Of a stretch of DNA of 23,030 nt, positions 1-8,017 are shown in pieces. The notes beneath the pieces were generated by a model. It ran no database searches. It saw nothing but the letters and a program-made list of their open reading frames with translations, and was not told the origin of the DNA. Numbering within the stretch: the first letter of the stretch is position 1; each line of letters starts with the position of its first letter. Origin of the DNA: a virus; IMG/VR virus record IMGVR_UViG_3300021961_000668, positions 1 through 23,030 of that record. The stretch is one strand, 5' to 3'. Both the position numbers and the translations under genes were made by a program.

Positions 1-121
1 CAAACTGCCCACCGTCCTGTTTTTGGAAGCCGTGTTCCTGCATCCAGATATCGAAAGCATATTCCCAATTGCAGGTTACACCATCGCAATCGGTTAGGAT
101 AACTCTATCTTTCATTAGCAT
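1..121 (-). CDS. HAD-like phosphatase, N-terminal part (runs off left edge)
   Basis: The first 40 codons of a minus-strand gene cut by the window edge. Translation shows VILTDCDGVTCNW near the start, the DxDG(V/T) motif I of the haloacid dehalogenase superfamily, whose first Asp forms the phospho-aspartyl intermediate. Phage members include 5'(3')-deoxyribonucleotidases and polynucleotide phosphatases; too little is visible to choose. ATG codons at 136, 121 and 115 are all in frame. I prefer 121 because AGAGG lies 5 nt upstream, whereas the AAGG before 136 is only 2 nt away. A strong sigma70-like promoter (184..156) lies just upstream, so it may be an early gene. The family call rests on motif I alone. 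Confidence 0.7.
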   Translation of the reverse strand, partial: MLMKDRVILTDCDGVTCNWEYAFDIWMQEHGFQKQDGGQF

Positions 122-155
122 TAGTGCCTCTTTCATTGCCTTATTTTACTTTGTT

Positions 156-184
156 AGTATAGCTTCAAATCCTTAGTTTGTCAA
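156..184 (-). promoter_or_regulatory. sigma70-like promoter for the HAD gene
   Basis: On the minus strand TTGACA (184..179) and TATACT (161..156) are separated by exactly 17 nt. This is a near-consensus host RNA polymerase promoter. The expected start is near 149, about 28 nt before the preferred ATG at 121. Confidence 0.7.
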
Positions 185-205
185 GCCCCAATCTAATATA
201 ACATT

Positions 206-213
206 GATAAATA
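206..213 (+). promoter_or_regulatory. late-type promoter GATAAATA before the HNH gene
   Basis: GATAAATA matches the T4-like late -10 element (NATAAATA). It lies exactly 5 nt before ATG 219, so initiation would fall on the start codon. No Shine-Dalgarno sequence is present. One short AT-rich match could occur by chance, but the spacing is the same at two other genes here. Confidence 0.45.
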
Positions 214-218
214 TTATT

Positions 219-746
219 ATGGAAAAAGTATTACACAAACATCATATTATACCCAAACACGCCGGTGGAACCGACGACGAATCCAATCTTGTATATCTAA
301 CTGTTGAAGAACATGCAGAAGCACATCGCTTATTATTTGAACAATATGGCAGGCAGGAAGATTATCTTGCTTGGCGAGGTCTCGCAGGACTCGTAGGCAA
401 AGACGAAATGCTAAGAGAAAAGCTATCTTTAAACTCGGCCCGGCCCGGTGAGTTAAATCCGTTCTACGGCAGGAAACATACAGAAGAAACTAAAAAGAAA
501 ATATCGGAAAGTAGAACAGGAAAGAATATTGGCGTTGTAAACAATACGTGGTTGCCAGAAGCGAGACAAAAGATATCAGAATCTCGTAAAAAGAATTCTG
601 CCAAATATACTTTTAAACATCCCGAACACGGTGAGTTTTATGGAACAACCGGAGACTTAGCAAGAGCCTATAACTTTAGCAGAGCATCTGAAGCATACAA
701 GTTAGCTAAAGGCGAATACAAATCCTACAAAGGTTGGACTCTTTAA
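219..746 (+). CDS. HNH homing endonuclease with NUMOD3 repeat
   Basis: A 175-residue free-standing homing-type nuclease. Residues 8-9 (HHIIPKH), N23, H32 and H36 form an HNH zinc/metal site. Residues about 77-102 carry the NUMOD3 signature (GELNPFYGRKH followed by KKISESRTGK), a DNA-binding module typical of phage GIY-YIG and HNH homing enzymes, with a second partial copy (QKISESRKK). The C-terminus (EFYGTTGDLARAYN...) resembles a NUMOD1-type helix-turn-helix. A TTG at 204 is also in frame, but ATG 219 starts directly before the HNH core. It is the only complete plus-strand gene and sits between two minus-strand genes, as expected for a mobile gene that spreads by cutting HNH-less alleles. 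There is no SD; a late-type promoter abuts the ATG. Confidence 0.9.
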   Translation: MEKVLHKHHIIPKHAGGTDDESNLVYLTVEEHAEAHRLLFEQYGRQEDYLAWRGLAGLVGKDEMLREKLSLNSARPGELNPFYGRKHTEETKKKISESRTGKNIGVVNNTWLPEARQKISESRKKNSAKYTFKHPEHGEFYGTTGDLARAYNFSRASEAYKLAKGEYKSYKGWTL

Positions 747-758
747 CTACTCAGTTAA
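743..758. terminator. weak bidirectional hairpin between convergent genes
   Basis: TTAACT-ACTC-AGTTAA forms a perfect 6-bp stem overlapping the HNH stop codon. It lies between the ends of the plus-strand HNH gene and the minus-strand spike gene. The stem is AT-rich with no good U-tract on either strand, so terminator activity is uncertain. Confidence 0.3.
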
Positions 759-773
759 TTAATTTGTCAACGA

Positions 774-1805
774 TTATCTAAATCTTTTTAGGCCGGTATA
801 GAAAGTACCAGCATACATTGTCTTCACTTGCCTACGCTGTTGGGATTTGTTTGGATCAAAACTCAAGTGAATCCAAACTTTTCTTCCATATTCATATAAG
901 AATTGATCATACATAATATTATCTTTAATCCACTGTGCATTTTTCCAATAATCATCATAAGACCAACCTGGCCATTGTAGATCAACTGCCATACCCTTGT
1001 TGTGTTGGCTGTTGTTTTGTTTGTTTCTAAAACCGCTGTTAACCCTAGGAGTAGGGAATTGAGCTCTTACTGGTTCTAAGCAATTTACAGCCACAGCCTT
1101 TAGATTGCCTTTTATTTGTGCTACACTAAGTCCTTTATTTGGTTGTAGCCTACATTTAAAAACGGTCCTAATAGTTAAATCACCAACGGTGTAATTTGTT
1201 GATATCTTTTCGTTATAGTCAATATTATTGTTTAATCCTGTTGTGTCAACTTTTTGAACTTCAGGATTTTTAGCAGGAGGTTTATCGTTAGATTCTTTCT
1301 GAGCTTCGCCAGTTACAGTGTCAGTACGAGATTGATTTGCAGCATATGCAGGATTCGAACCACCGCCATCGGGTGCGCCGTCACTGCCGCCGTCGTCGTC
1401 ACCGGGTGCAGCTCTTCCAACTTGATTTCTTATTGCTGCTGTTGCAGCTGGGCTTTCTGGATCAGTAGGAACTAGAATACCGTCTATTACTACCGCGCTG
1501 CCATTAGATACTGATAAATCTCCAACATATACAGTACCTTGGTTAGTTACTACTGTTTTAGCAGTACAAATTCTTAAATCGTTGTTTCTATGTGCTGGGG
1601 TAGAATATACAAACGTACTAGGAGCATATGTATCAGTGTATGGATCGCAATGTAGAGGTGCAGGACAAACATCATCAGGTTCTGCATGATCCAAATGTCT
1701 AATAACGGGTATTCCGTTTATAAAAACTGTTTGTGGATTAGTTGCTATTAATCCGCCGGCGCCATCAGTATTAGGATCTCCCTGAACTGCCCATAACTCT
1801 GCCAT
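774..1805 (-). CDS. PAAR-like spike protein fused to M15-type peptidoglycan peptidase
   Basis: A 343-residue protein with two parts. Residues about 1-115 are rich in Gly, Pro, Asp, His and Cys (NGIPVIRHLDH...VCPAPLHC) and resemble the PAAR-type tip of contractile-tail spikes. A Gly/Asp-rich linker follows at about 130-200. Residues about 205-340 match the M15/VanY D-Ala-D-Ala peptidase fold: SGFRNKQNNSQHNKGMAVD supplies H268 and D275, and VWIHLSF supplies H313 as zinc ligands, with E305 a candidate catalytic acid. The likely role is to pierce the outer membrane and cut peptidoglycan cross-links during injection, replacing the lysozyme domain of T4 gp5; it could also serve in lysis. SD AAGGA precedes the ATG. 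It is the last gene of the nrd-side cluster. Confidence 0.82.
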   Translation of the reverse strand: MAELWAVQGDPNTDGAGGLIATNPQTVFINGIPVIRHLDHAEPDDVCPAPLHCDPYTDTYAPSTFVYSTPAHRNNDLRICTAKTVVTNQGTVYVGDLSVSNGSAVVIDGILVPTDPESPAATAAIRNQVGRAAPGDDDGGSDGAPDGGGSNPAYAANQSRTDTVTGEAQKESNDKPPAKNPEVQKVDTTGLNNNIDYNEKISTNYTVGDLTIRTVFKCRLQPNKGLSVAQIKGNLKAVAVNCLEPVRAQFPTPRVNSGFRNKQNNSQHNKGMAVDLQWPGWSYDDYWKNAQWIKDNIMYDQFLYEYGRKVWIHLSFDPNKSQQRRQVKTMYAGTFYTGLKRFR

Positions 1806-1815
1806 TGCTCATTCC

Positions 1816-2106
1816 TTAAACCATTTGAATGCTACTTGTACTGCTCAAATACTGTTTGGCCATTTCGCCATCAGTCTTATGAACAAATAGTAGCGCACTC
1901 TTATTTAGTTTAAGTTTTGAGCTTGGATTGATAGTGAAGCTAAAAGGTCCTAGTCCTAGTCCTTGCTGCGTAGCCATAACAACCATAGGTTTTTCTAAAG
2001 TAATAGTTTCGTTGTTTTCTTCAACAAATCTTCCAATTACTTCAGATCCTCCAGAAGTCATAACAGTAACGGCATCGCTTGCTTTGTAGGGCGTTTCTAA
2101 TAACAT
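1816..2106 (-). CDS. conserved small protein, possibly Sm-like fold
   Basis: A 96-residue protein of unknown function. The sequence alternates short hydrophobic stretches with turns (VTVMTSGGSEVIGRFVEENNETITLEKPMVV), a beta-rich pattern reminiscent of Sm/LSm barrels, followed by a Lys/Ser-rich segment and KTDGEMAKQYL. The Sm-like idea is a pattern impression, not a motif match. SD AGGAA lies upstream. It sits 10 nt before the spike gene and 1 nt after the glutaredoxin gene, so it is co-transcribed with both; proximity to the spike suggests a baseplate or assembly role, but that is inference. Confidence 0.7.
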   Translation of the reverse strand: MLLETPYKASDAVTVMTSGGSEVIGRFVEENNETITLEKPMVVMATQQGLGLGPFSFTINPSSKLKLNKSALLFVHKTDGEMAKQYLSSTSSIQMV

Positions 2107-2107
2107 A

Positions 2108-2365
2108 TTAAGTTCCTATTGTATGACCGGTTCCATTGTATCCAGTTTCTTCAATGTAGCTTGCCAGTTTATCGTAGCCGCCAATCTTGAAGCCGCCAAC
2201 GATAATTTGTGGTACAGTACGAGCTCCTGGGAACTGTTCTAGTAATTCTTCTTTTGTATAATCAGTACCTAATGACTTATAGGTGTATGCTAAACCGTGT
2301 GTCTCGCAAAATGCCTTTGCTCTTTCACAAAACGGACACATTGGTTTACCGTAAATTTCAATCAT
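2108..2365 (-). CDS. grx: glutaredoxin
   Basis: An 85-residue thioredoxin-fold protein with the dithiol active site C10-P-F-C13, the cis-proline TVPQI motif (about 50-54) and the glutathione-site GGYD motif. Length and motif order fit a classical dithiol glutaredoxin. Its start overlaps the nrdB stop in an ATGA (4 nt), so the two are translationally coupled. Known role of the family: passing electrons from glutathione to class Ia ribonucleotide reductase, here probably to the cysteine pair at the C-terminus of the adjacent NrdA. T4 likewise encodes a thioredoxin/glutaredoxin-type protein (NrdC) for its reductase. Confidence 0.93.
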   Translation of the reverse strand: MIEIYGKPMCPFCERAKAFCETHGLAYTYKSLGTDYTKEELLEQFPGARTVPQIIVGGFKIGGYDKLASYIEETGYNGTGHTIGT

Positions 2366-3465
2366 AATTTAAATCCTTTTAAAACATTAATATCAGCATC
2401 TTGTTTAATGCCGCCAATTACATAGCTTTCAACTTCTGTCTCTTGTGGTGCAACTTGCAACCCTGAGCTAGATAACCAATGAGTTGTCCACGGTAATGGA
2501 TTTGTGTTTACAGGAGCATCAAAAATAGCATCATACCCTAGTGCTTTTAACCTACGATTTGCAATATATTCTACATATTGAAATAGCAAGGTGTCGTTCA
2601 ATCCAATCATAGATCCATCTTTAAAAAGATACTTAGCCCATGATTTTTCTTCTTCTACGCAAGTGCGCCACATTTCATAAACTTCTTCTTCACACTCTTG
2701 TGCAATACTAGCCATCTCTGGATCGTCTTTGCCGCTCATCCAATTTTTAATAACGTGTGTGCTTAGTGCAAGGTGTTGTGCTTCGTCTCTGGCAATAAGA
2801 CTAATAATTTTAGCACTACCTTCCATTAGTTTTAGTTCACCAAATGCAAACGTGCAGGCAAACGAAACATAAAATCGCAATCCCTCCAAGATGTTAACGT
2901 TCATCATTGCCAAGAACAATTTCTTTTTGACATCACGTAGTGTACCTTCTTTGCGATGAGTAAATGCATCAGCTGCTTGAATAAACGCATCGTAGTTTTT
3001 AGTTACGCTAATTGCACGTTCAATAATTTTTTCATCATCTAAGATTGTATCAAATACTACACTTGGATCTGCGTATACATTTTTCATAATATGTGTATAG
3101 CTGCGACTGTGAATAGTTTCAAAAAAATCCCAAGTTACAATACAACCTTCTAGTTCTGGAATACTCACATGCGGCAAAAATGCCAAACAAGGGCCACGGC
3201 CTTGCACACTGTCTAGCAGTGTTTGATACTTTAAATTAGCAGTAAAAATATGTTTTTGTTCTGGTCGAAAGTTTTGATAGTCTGCTCTATCTTTTTGCAA
3301 GCTAACTTCTTCTGGCCGCCAAAAATAACCAAGCATTGTTTGGTTAAGTTTATCAAATACAGGATACCGAAAAACATCGTATCTCTGTGTGTTCTGCTCT
3401 TCACCAAAAAACATATGTTGTTTAGTGAAGTCTACCTTTTCTTTATTGAAGACACTTTTTGTCAT
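2362..3465 (-). CDS. nrdB: ribonucleoside-diphosphate reductase class Ia, beta subunit
   Basis: A 367-residue R2 protein holding the diiron-tyrosyl radical cofactor. All ligands are present by comparison with E. coli NrdB: D85 (LLDSVQG), E116 and H119 (ETIHSRSYTHI), E194 (ILEGLRFY), E228 and H231 (RDEAQH), with radical tyrosine Y123. The C-terminal tail that docks on R1 ends GFKL. SD AAGGG precedes the ATG. An almost perfect sigma70-like promoter lies in the 54-nt gap after nrdA, so nrdB-grx can be transcribed independently of nrdA. With NrdA it makes dNDPs for phage DNA synthesis. Confidence 0.97.
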   Translation of the reverse strand: MTKSVFNKEKVDFTKQHMFFGEEQNTQRYDVFRYPVFDKLNQTMLGYFWRPEEVSLQKDRADYQNFRPEQKHIFTANLKYQTLLDSVQGRGPCLAFLPHVSIPELEGCIVTWDFFETIHSRSYTHIMKNVYADPSVVFDTILDDEKIIERAISVTKNYDAFIQAADAFTHRKEGTLRDVKKKLFLAMMNVNILEGLRFYVSFACTFAFGELKLMEGSAKIISLIARDEAQHLALSTHVIKNWMSGKDDPEMASIAQECEEEVYEMWRTCVEEEKSWAKYLFKDGSMIGLNDTLLFQYVEYIANRRLKALGYDAIFDAPVNTNPLPWTTHWLSSSGLQVAPQETEVESYVIGGIKQDADINVLKGFKL

Positions 3466-3487
3466 AATTAACCCTTTTTATGTTTTA

Positions 3488-3516
3488 ATAATACACTACG
3501 AAAGGTAGTATGTCAA
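3488..3516 (-). promoter_or_regulatory. sigma70-like promoter for nrdB-grx with palindromic spacer
   Basis: TTGACA (3516..3511), a 17-nt spacer and TATTAT (3493..3488) on the minus strand. The spacer contains an inverted repeat ACTAC-CTTTC-GTAGT, positioned where a repressor could block polymerase. It begins right after the nrdA stop codon. The promoter call is strong by sequence; the operator idea is inference. Confidence 0.75.
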
Positions 3517-3519
3517 TAA

Positions 3520-5835
3520 CTAAATTGCACATGCTTCACAAACCTCTTCAGAATCGGCTGTAGAGCTTGGAGTAGATGACGGTTGAAGTTGAACTTCTTT
3601 TTCGTCATCAACAAGTGATGAGGGATCTTCTTTGTAATCATAAGTGTTTTGATAATATGAGGTTTTCCAACCATACTTGTATGTTGTTAAAAGGTCCTGT
3701 AGCATTACACTCATTGGAACCTCATTGTCCGGATAATGAGTAGGATTATAACTCCAGTTACCGGATATACTTTGATCAAAAAACTTTTGCATTGCTGCTA
3801 CTATTTTTATATAACCTTCATTAGAAGGCATATCCCAAAGTAGTGTATAGTAATTTTTTAATGTTTGGTATTGAGGAACAATCTGTTTCAAAGGTCCTTT
3901 TTTAGATTTCTTTACACTTAAATAACCGCGCGGTGGTTCAATACCGTTTGTAGCGTTAGAAACAATAGAGGAGCTCTCACTTGGCATCTGTGCTGATAGT
4001 GTGCTGTGACGTAGTCCGTCTTTTTTAATTTCTTTTCTAAGAGTTTCCCAATCTAAGTTTAGCGTGTTTGGAACTATTTCATCAAAGTCTTTTTTGTAAG
4101 TATCGATTGGTAGTAAGCCGTCTGCGTATTTTGTTCTAGAAAAATATTCGCACGGGCCTCGTTCTTTAGCAAGTTGGTTGCTTGCTTTTAACAAATAATA
4201 TTGGAACGCTTCTGACAGATCATGTACTAGCTTCCATGCTTTTGGATCTTCATACTTTGCATGATTACGAGCTAGATAATGCGCTAGCCCAATATAACCA
4301 ATACCAAGTGAGCGTCTAGCCTTAGTTGACTTTTCAGCAGCTAATATAGGATAACGCTGATATTCAATAATTTCTTCTAGTGCTCTAACTGCAAGATCAC
4401 ATAATTCTTCTAAGTCATCTAGTGATTTAATAGTGCCTACGTTAATTGCACTAAGGATACACAGTGCGATTTCACCATTTGAATCATCAATATGAGTCAA
4501 CGGCTTAGTTGGCAGTGTAATCTCTTGACACAGATTACTCATATAAATTTTGTCTTTAAATGAGCTGTGTGTATTTGAATGATCTACATTCATAATATAG
4601 ATGCGTCCAGTTTCTGCACGTTCTTTGATTAGTGCAGAGAACAACTCCATTGCATCGATGCGCTTTTTCTTAATGCTGATTTTGCGCTCATACATTTCAT
4701 ACATTTCTTTAAATGCTTCTGGATCTCCAAAATATGCTTCGTAAAGACCTGGTACATCGTGCGGTGAGAATAGAGTTATTTCCCCTCCAGTAATCAATCT
4801 TTCATACATTGTCTTGTTTAGCTGTATTGAATAATCTAGCTTACGTACTCTATTATCTTCTGTGCCTTTATTGTTTTTCAACACAAGAATGTCTTCAATC
4901 TCTTGATGCCAAAATGGAAAATGGACTGTAGCTGAACCTCCACGTACACCATTCTGTGTGCAACAACGCACGGTTGCTTCAAACTTTTTAAGGAATGGAA
5001 CAATACCTGTATGTGCTACTTCTCCTCCTCGGATCTTGCTGTTGACCCCGCGTATCCTTCCGCTATTGATGCCAATACCTGCTCGTTGCGCAGTATAACG
5101 TCCAATAGCCATGTCACTAGCAAAAATGGAATCGAGAGTATCGTCACTATCAACAAGGACGCAACTAGCAAACTGCCTAATAGGAGTACGAACACCGGCC
5201 ATAACAGGTGTTGGGATGTTGATCTTAAAAAGTGAGGTCGCATCATAATATCTTTTAACATAGTACATTCGTTCATCTTTTGGATAACGAGCAAACAATG
5301 TTGCTGCTATCATCATATACATAAACTGAGGAGTTTCAAAAATTTCTCCGGAACTACGATCTTGAACAAGATACTTGTCTACAATTTGACGTAGTCCTGC
5401 GTATGTAAAATTTTCATCACGTTTATGACTAATAAACGTGTCAAGGCGAGAAATTTCTTCATCTGAATAATAAGATAAAAATTCAGCATCATAAACGCCT
5501 CTGTTAACATTTTTTAATACAATGTCTTTAAATGATAATGGTTCAAACTGTCCAAATACTTCTTTGTTCAAACTATAACTTAGCAAACGAGCAGCAGCAA
5601 ACTGATAGTTTGGATTTTCTAATGATACTAGATCACTTGCACTTCTAATTAAAATTTCTTGAATTTCTTTTGTACTCATACCTTCGTAAAACTGTAGATT
5701 TGCATTCATCTCAATTTGCGAACTACTTACTCCGGCTAAATTCTTACATGCTTCTGCTACAACAAAATGTATTTTGTCAATATTGAGATGCTCTTTTCTT
5801 CCGTCTCGTTTTGTAATCATAGTACCGTTGGACAT
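3520..5835 (-). CDS. nrdA: ribonucleoside-diphosphate reductase class Ia, alpha subunit
   Basis: A 771-residue R1 subunit, close to the 761 of E. coli NrdA. An N-terminal ATP-cone covers about residues 5-95 (MITKRDGRKEHLNIDKI...). Catalytic residues align with E. coli: C225 (FASCVLVD) and C459 (IALCILS) as the redox pair, N434/C436/E438 (SNLCQEI) with C436 as thiyl-radical site, and Y727-Y728 (TSYYQ) in the radical path. The tail ends C766-E-A-C769-A-I, a CxxC rather than the Cx4C of E. coli, and is the probable target of the adjacent glutaredoxin. SD AGGAG precedes the ATG, and a late-type promoter AATAAATA lies at 5877..5870. It is intact, with no intron or intein visible. Confidence 0.97.
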   Translation of the reverse strand: MSNGTMITKRDGRKEHLNIDKIHFVVAEACKNLAGVSSSQIEMNANLQFYEGMSTKEIQEILIRSASDLVSLENPNYQFAAARLLSYSLNKEVFGQFEPLSFKDIVLKNVNRGVYDAEFLSYYSDEEISRLDTFISHKRDENFTYAGLRQIVDKYLVQDRSSGEIFETPQFMYMMIAATLFARYPKDERMYYVKRYYDATSLFKINIPTPVMAGVRTPIRQFASCVLVDSDDTLDSIFASDMAIGRYTAQRAGIGINSGRIRGVNSKIRGGEVAHTGIVPFLKKFEATVRCCTQNGVRGGSATVHFPFWHQEIEDILVLKNNKGTEDNRVRKLDYSIQLNKTMYERLITGGEITLFSPHDVPGLYEAYFGDPEAFKEMYEMYERKISIKKKRIDAMELFSALIKERAETGRIYIMNVDHSNTHSSFKDKIYMSNLCQEITLPTKPLTHIDDSNGEIALCILSAINVGTIKSLDDLEELCDLAVRALEEIIEYQRYPILAAEKSTKARRSLGIGYIGLAHYLARNHAKYEDPKAWKLVHDLSEAFQYYLLKASNQLAKERGPCEYFSRTKYADGLLPIDTYKKDFDEIVPNTLNLDWETLRKEIKKDGLRHSTLSAQMPSESSSIVSNATNGIEPPRGYLSVKKSKKGPLKQIVPQYQTLKNYYTLLWDMPSNEGYIKIVAAMQKFFDQSISGNWSYNPTHYPDNEVPMSVMLQDLLTTYKYGWKTSYYQNTYDYKEDPSSLVDDEKEVQLQPSSTPSSTADSEEVCEACAI

Positions 5836-5869
5836 CTTAACTCCTATTCTTGTTCTTGTTTGTATTCAA

Positions 5870-5877
5870 TATTTATT
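5870..5877 (-). promoter_or_regulatory. late-type promoter AATAAATA before nrdA
   Basis: AATAAATA fits NATAAATA, with a predicted start near 5864 and a 29-nt leader containing SD AGGAG. It is embedded in an inverted repeat TTCAAT-AAAT-ATTGAA (5880..5865) and overlaps the stop codon of the preceding gene. A late-type element for an RNR gene is unusual, so it may reflect continued expression. Confidence 0.5.
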
Positions 5878-6298
5878 GAAGAGGCGGCATCACATATGCC
5901 TGTTGCGAAATAAAATCTTGCGGAAGTTCATTTGTATTATTGTATGTGGTTTCATCGTAACCTATAACCATGTTGTTTACATAAAGAAGATAATAAACGT
6001 TTGAACTAGATCTGCTATATTCTATATGTATCTCAAAGTGCTCATGTTTAAAACGATCAGTTAACTGTAACGTATAGCAAATTGCTAACAGTTTCACAAA
6101 TTCGCAATATTTATTTTCCTCAATGATTTCCCAAGGTGAAGGCCATGTAGCCTGATCATACGGATCACACTGAAATTTTGTTGTTGGTGCATGTTTGTAA
6201 AAGTCTATTACATGTTGTAATGGGTTTTCTGAATTTTCAAGTGTTTGCCTGAAATCTCGCCAGGCGAGTAGCCTTTGTTCGTACGGTTTACTGAACAT
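5873..6298 (-). CDS. conserved hypothetical protein next to tail fibre
   Basis: A 141-residue protein of unknown function. It is rich in aromatic residues (W, Y, F) and contains a segment KYCEFVKLLAICYTLQL followed by beta-like stretches (FEIHIEYSRSSSNVYYLLYV). No catalytic motif is evident. It starts in a TAATG overlap (1 nt) with the tail-fibre stop, has no strong SD and is therefore probably translated by coupling. The constant linkage suggests a fibre chaperone or attachment partner, which is inference only. Confidence 0.7.
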   Translation of the reverse strand: MFSKPYEQRLLAWRDFRQTLENSENPLQHVIDFYKHAPTTKFQCDPYDQATWPSPWEIIEENKYCEFVKLLAICYTLQLTDRFKHEHFEIHIEYSRSSSNVYYLLYVNNMVIGYDETTYNNTNELPQDFISQQAYVMPPLQ

Positions 6299-7923
6299 TA
6301 ATTTTCGGTCTTAACTCTAAAATAAAAATCTGCATTATCATTATTAGTAGAGTTTAACACCATCAGAGCCACTGTGTCAACCACTGTGTCACCGTCATCA
6401 TCAAAATTTTCTGTTCTAAATTGTAAGCTTTGCTCGTAAGAATTGTTTCCAACAAAATCATAGTTATCGGACATTATGTTGCGATCAGAAATAGGCGACA
6501 CTGTAATATTAATCGTTCCTTTTCTTACAGCATCAACCTGATTGCTCTTATAAAAATAGTCAACTTCTATGTTTTTTGGTCCGTTTGCTGGAAACTTAAT
6601 TATTTTAGTGTAAGATCCTAGCTCAGTTAACCTAACGTATTGAGTATACTTGTGTTGTGTAATTACAGGACCAGCTACTTCTGGAACATAAGGTGTATTG
6701 AATAGGTACTCTAGTCCGTATCCTAACTCTTCAGAACGTTGAAACCAATCATTATCACTATTGTTATTATGATTTCCAAATTCTATACACGGATATGTTG
6801 GAGAAACTGACGAACCTCCGTTGTTACCTACAAGATAAAATTTGTTGTTTGTACTTAAATTTTTATAACCTTTGTCTATCCAGATACCTTGTCTTGAGAT
6901 CTCATCAAAAATACAATTATTAAAAGTATTTGCTGATGGACCAGTCAATTGACCGCTTGATCCCAGAACTGTATCTACGCCAAAATGTACTCCGTATGCT
7001 GCATTTTTAAAGATACATCTTTCCCAAACATTATCACGAATATCATGTTTAGAATATACACTATGAGAAAGTCCATCAACGTTTACATCTTCAAAAACAT
7101 TCAATGAAGAAGTAACGCCATTGGTTCCTAGCGCATTTATTCTAAATCCTGCACTGTCAATGCTAACTGGATCACCGTGACGCCATGGTCCTATGATATC
7201 GATATTTTTAAAGGTACTTCTTGTACAACTTTCTAATTGAAAACCTTGCATTGATGGTGCTGTTGTTGTTATTGTAAAGTCACTCAAGTGAATATGTCTT
7301 GCTTGATTACTTTCAGTTGTTGTAGAATCGTTTGCACGGACCAACGGTGTACTATTACCGTTAATTGTTCTAAAAGCAGGGCCATCGCCGGCTATATTAA
7401 AAACAGTTTTTGATTTACCTGCACCTTTAATTGTTACGTATGGCGGCAAGTAAATTGTAGATACAAAGGTATAGGTGCCAGGCTCAACATATAGTACCAC
7501 ACGACTCTGTGGATTTACTTTATTTGCATCGTTTAAGAATAATTCGTATATTGCTCTTTGGAACTGTGCTGTTTGATCAGTTCCGTCACCCGAACAACCA
7601 AATGCTCTTACACTTACTGTATCATCAAGTCTTGCTTGTAGTGTACGAAGTACTGGATTGTTTGGCGATGGTCCTGTTTGTATGTAGGCAGCATCATCTC
7701 TGTATGCATAAGTGTCTGCTAAACGAAAAAGATTTGATTTTTCTGTGAGGATTTCAGTATTTCCAACAAATGGAGCACCCTCTGCAACTGAGCCGTTTCC
7801 AATTAGCAGTTTCTGTGTATCAACTGCCCAACCAAACTCTCCGCTTGCTAATTGAGGTACGCCTGAGCCTTGATTCTCACGCCCACGTCTTATTTGTATT
7901 CTTGAGATTTGCACTACTGCCAC
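6298..7923 (-). CDS. tail fibre/spike with pectate-lyase-like beta-helix
   Basis: A 541-residue structural protein. The N-terminal 60 residues (IQIRRGRENQGSG, PQLASGEFGWAVDTQKL, IGNGSVAEGAP) match the virion-attachment domain recurring in marine T4-like fibre proteins. From about residue 100 (VSVRAFGCSGDGTDQTAQFQRA) it has the entry sequence of pectate-lyase-3/glycosyl-hydrolase-28-type right-handed beta-helices, followed by repeated N- and G-rich coils (NVFEDVNV, NTFNNCIF). The C-terminal about 130 residues look like a separate beta-sandwich tip. The start is GTG at 7923 with SD AGGAG 6 nt upstream. Likely role: binding or trimming surface polysaccharide. Two late-type promoters precede it. 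Confidence 0.88.
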   Translation of the reverse strand: MAVVQISRIQIRRGRENQGSGVPQLASGEFGWAVDTQKLLIGNGSVAEGAPFVGNTEILTEKSNLFRLADTYAYRDDAAYIQTGPSPNNPVLRTLQARLDDTVSVRAFGCSGDGTDQTAQFQRAIYELFLNDANKVNPQSRVVLYVEPGTYTFVSTIYLPPYVTIKGAGKSKTVFNIAGDGPAFRTINGNSTPLVRANDSTTTESNQARHIHLSDFTITTTAPSMQGFQLESCTRSTFKNIDIIGPWRHGDPVSIDSAGFRINALGTNGVTSSLNVFEDVNVDGLSHSVYSKHDIRDNVWERCIFKNAAYGVHFGVDTVLGSSGQLTGPSANTFNNCIFDEISRQGIWIDKGYKNLSTNNKFYLVGNNGGSSVSPTYPCIEFGNHNNNSDNDWFQRSEELGYGLEYLFNTPYVPEVAGPVITQHKYTQYVRLTELGSYTKIIKFPANGPKNIEVDYFYKSNQVDAVRKGTINITVSPISDRNIMSDNYDFVGNNSYEQSLQFRTENFDDDGDTVVDTVALMVLNSTNNDNADFYFRVKTEN

Positions 7924-7948
7924 GGGTTTCTCCTAAACATATTTTAAG

Positions 7949-7956
7949 TATTTATC
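7949..7956 (-). promoter_or_regulatory. late-type promoter GATAAATA, tail fibre
   Basis: GATAAATA lies 25 nt from the GTG start, with a predicted transcript start near 7943 and SD AGGAG inside the short leader. This is a standard late-promoter layout. Confidence 0.65.
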
Positions 7957-7984
7957 CGCGGCTTTGGAGAATGTCTAACGTGCA

Positions 7985-8010
7985 TTAAAAATAAAGAGCC
8001 CTCACTCTTT
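7985..8010 (-). terminator. intrinsic terminator after exonuclease, or 5' hairpin of fibre mRNA
   Basis: On the minus strand AAAGAG-TGAGGG-CTCTTT is followed by ATTTTTAA, a plausible rho-independent terminator 20 nt after the exonuclease stop. It also begins 2 nt after the start predicted for the late-type promoter at 8025..8018, so it could be the 5'-terminal hairpin of a longer fibre transcript. Confidence 0.6.
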
Positions 8011-8017
8011 GCACATG

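Noticed and set aside
747-780. TTGACA on the minus strand near 766-771
   Set aside because: No -10 box at 16-18 nt and it would point out of the end of the spike gene into the antisense of HNH.
1889-1899. CTAAATAA inside the 1816-2106 gene
   Set aside because: Explained by the codons for KLNKS; no gene starts at a fitting distance except the spike gene with its own SD.
5016-5294. Minus-strand 92-codon ORF inside nrdA in another frame
   Set aside because: It lies wholly within an intact, motif-complete nrdA; hydrophobicity comes from frame-shifted codons.
6115-6126. AATAAATA inside the 5873-6298 gene, and a similar one near 14015
   Set aside because: Both are within coding sequence and explained by Asn-Lys or Ile-Asn codons; neither is suitably placed for a downstream gene.
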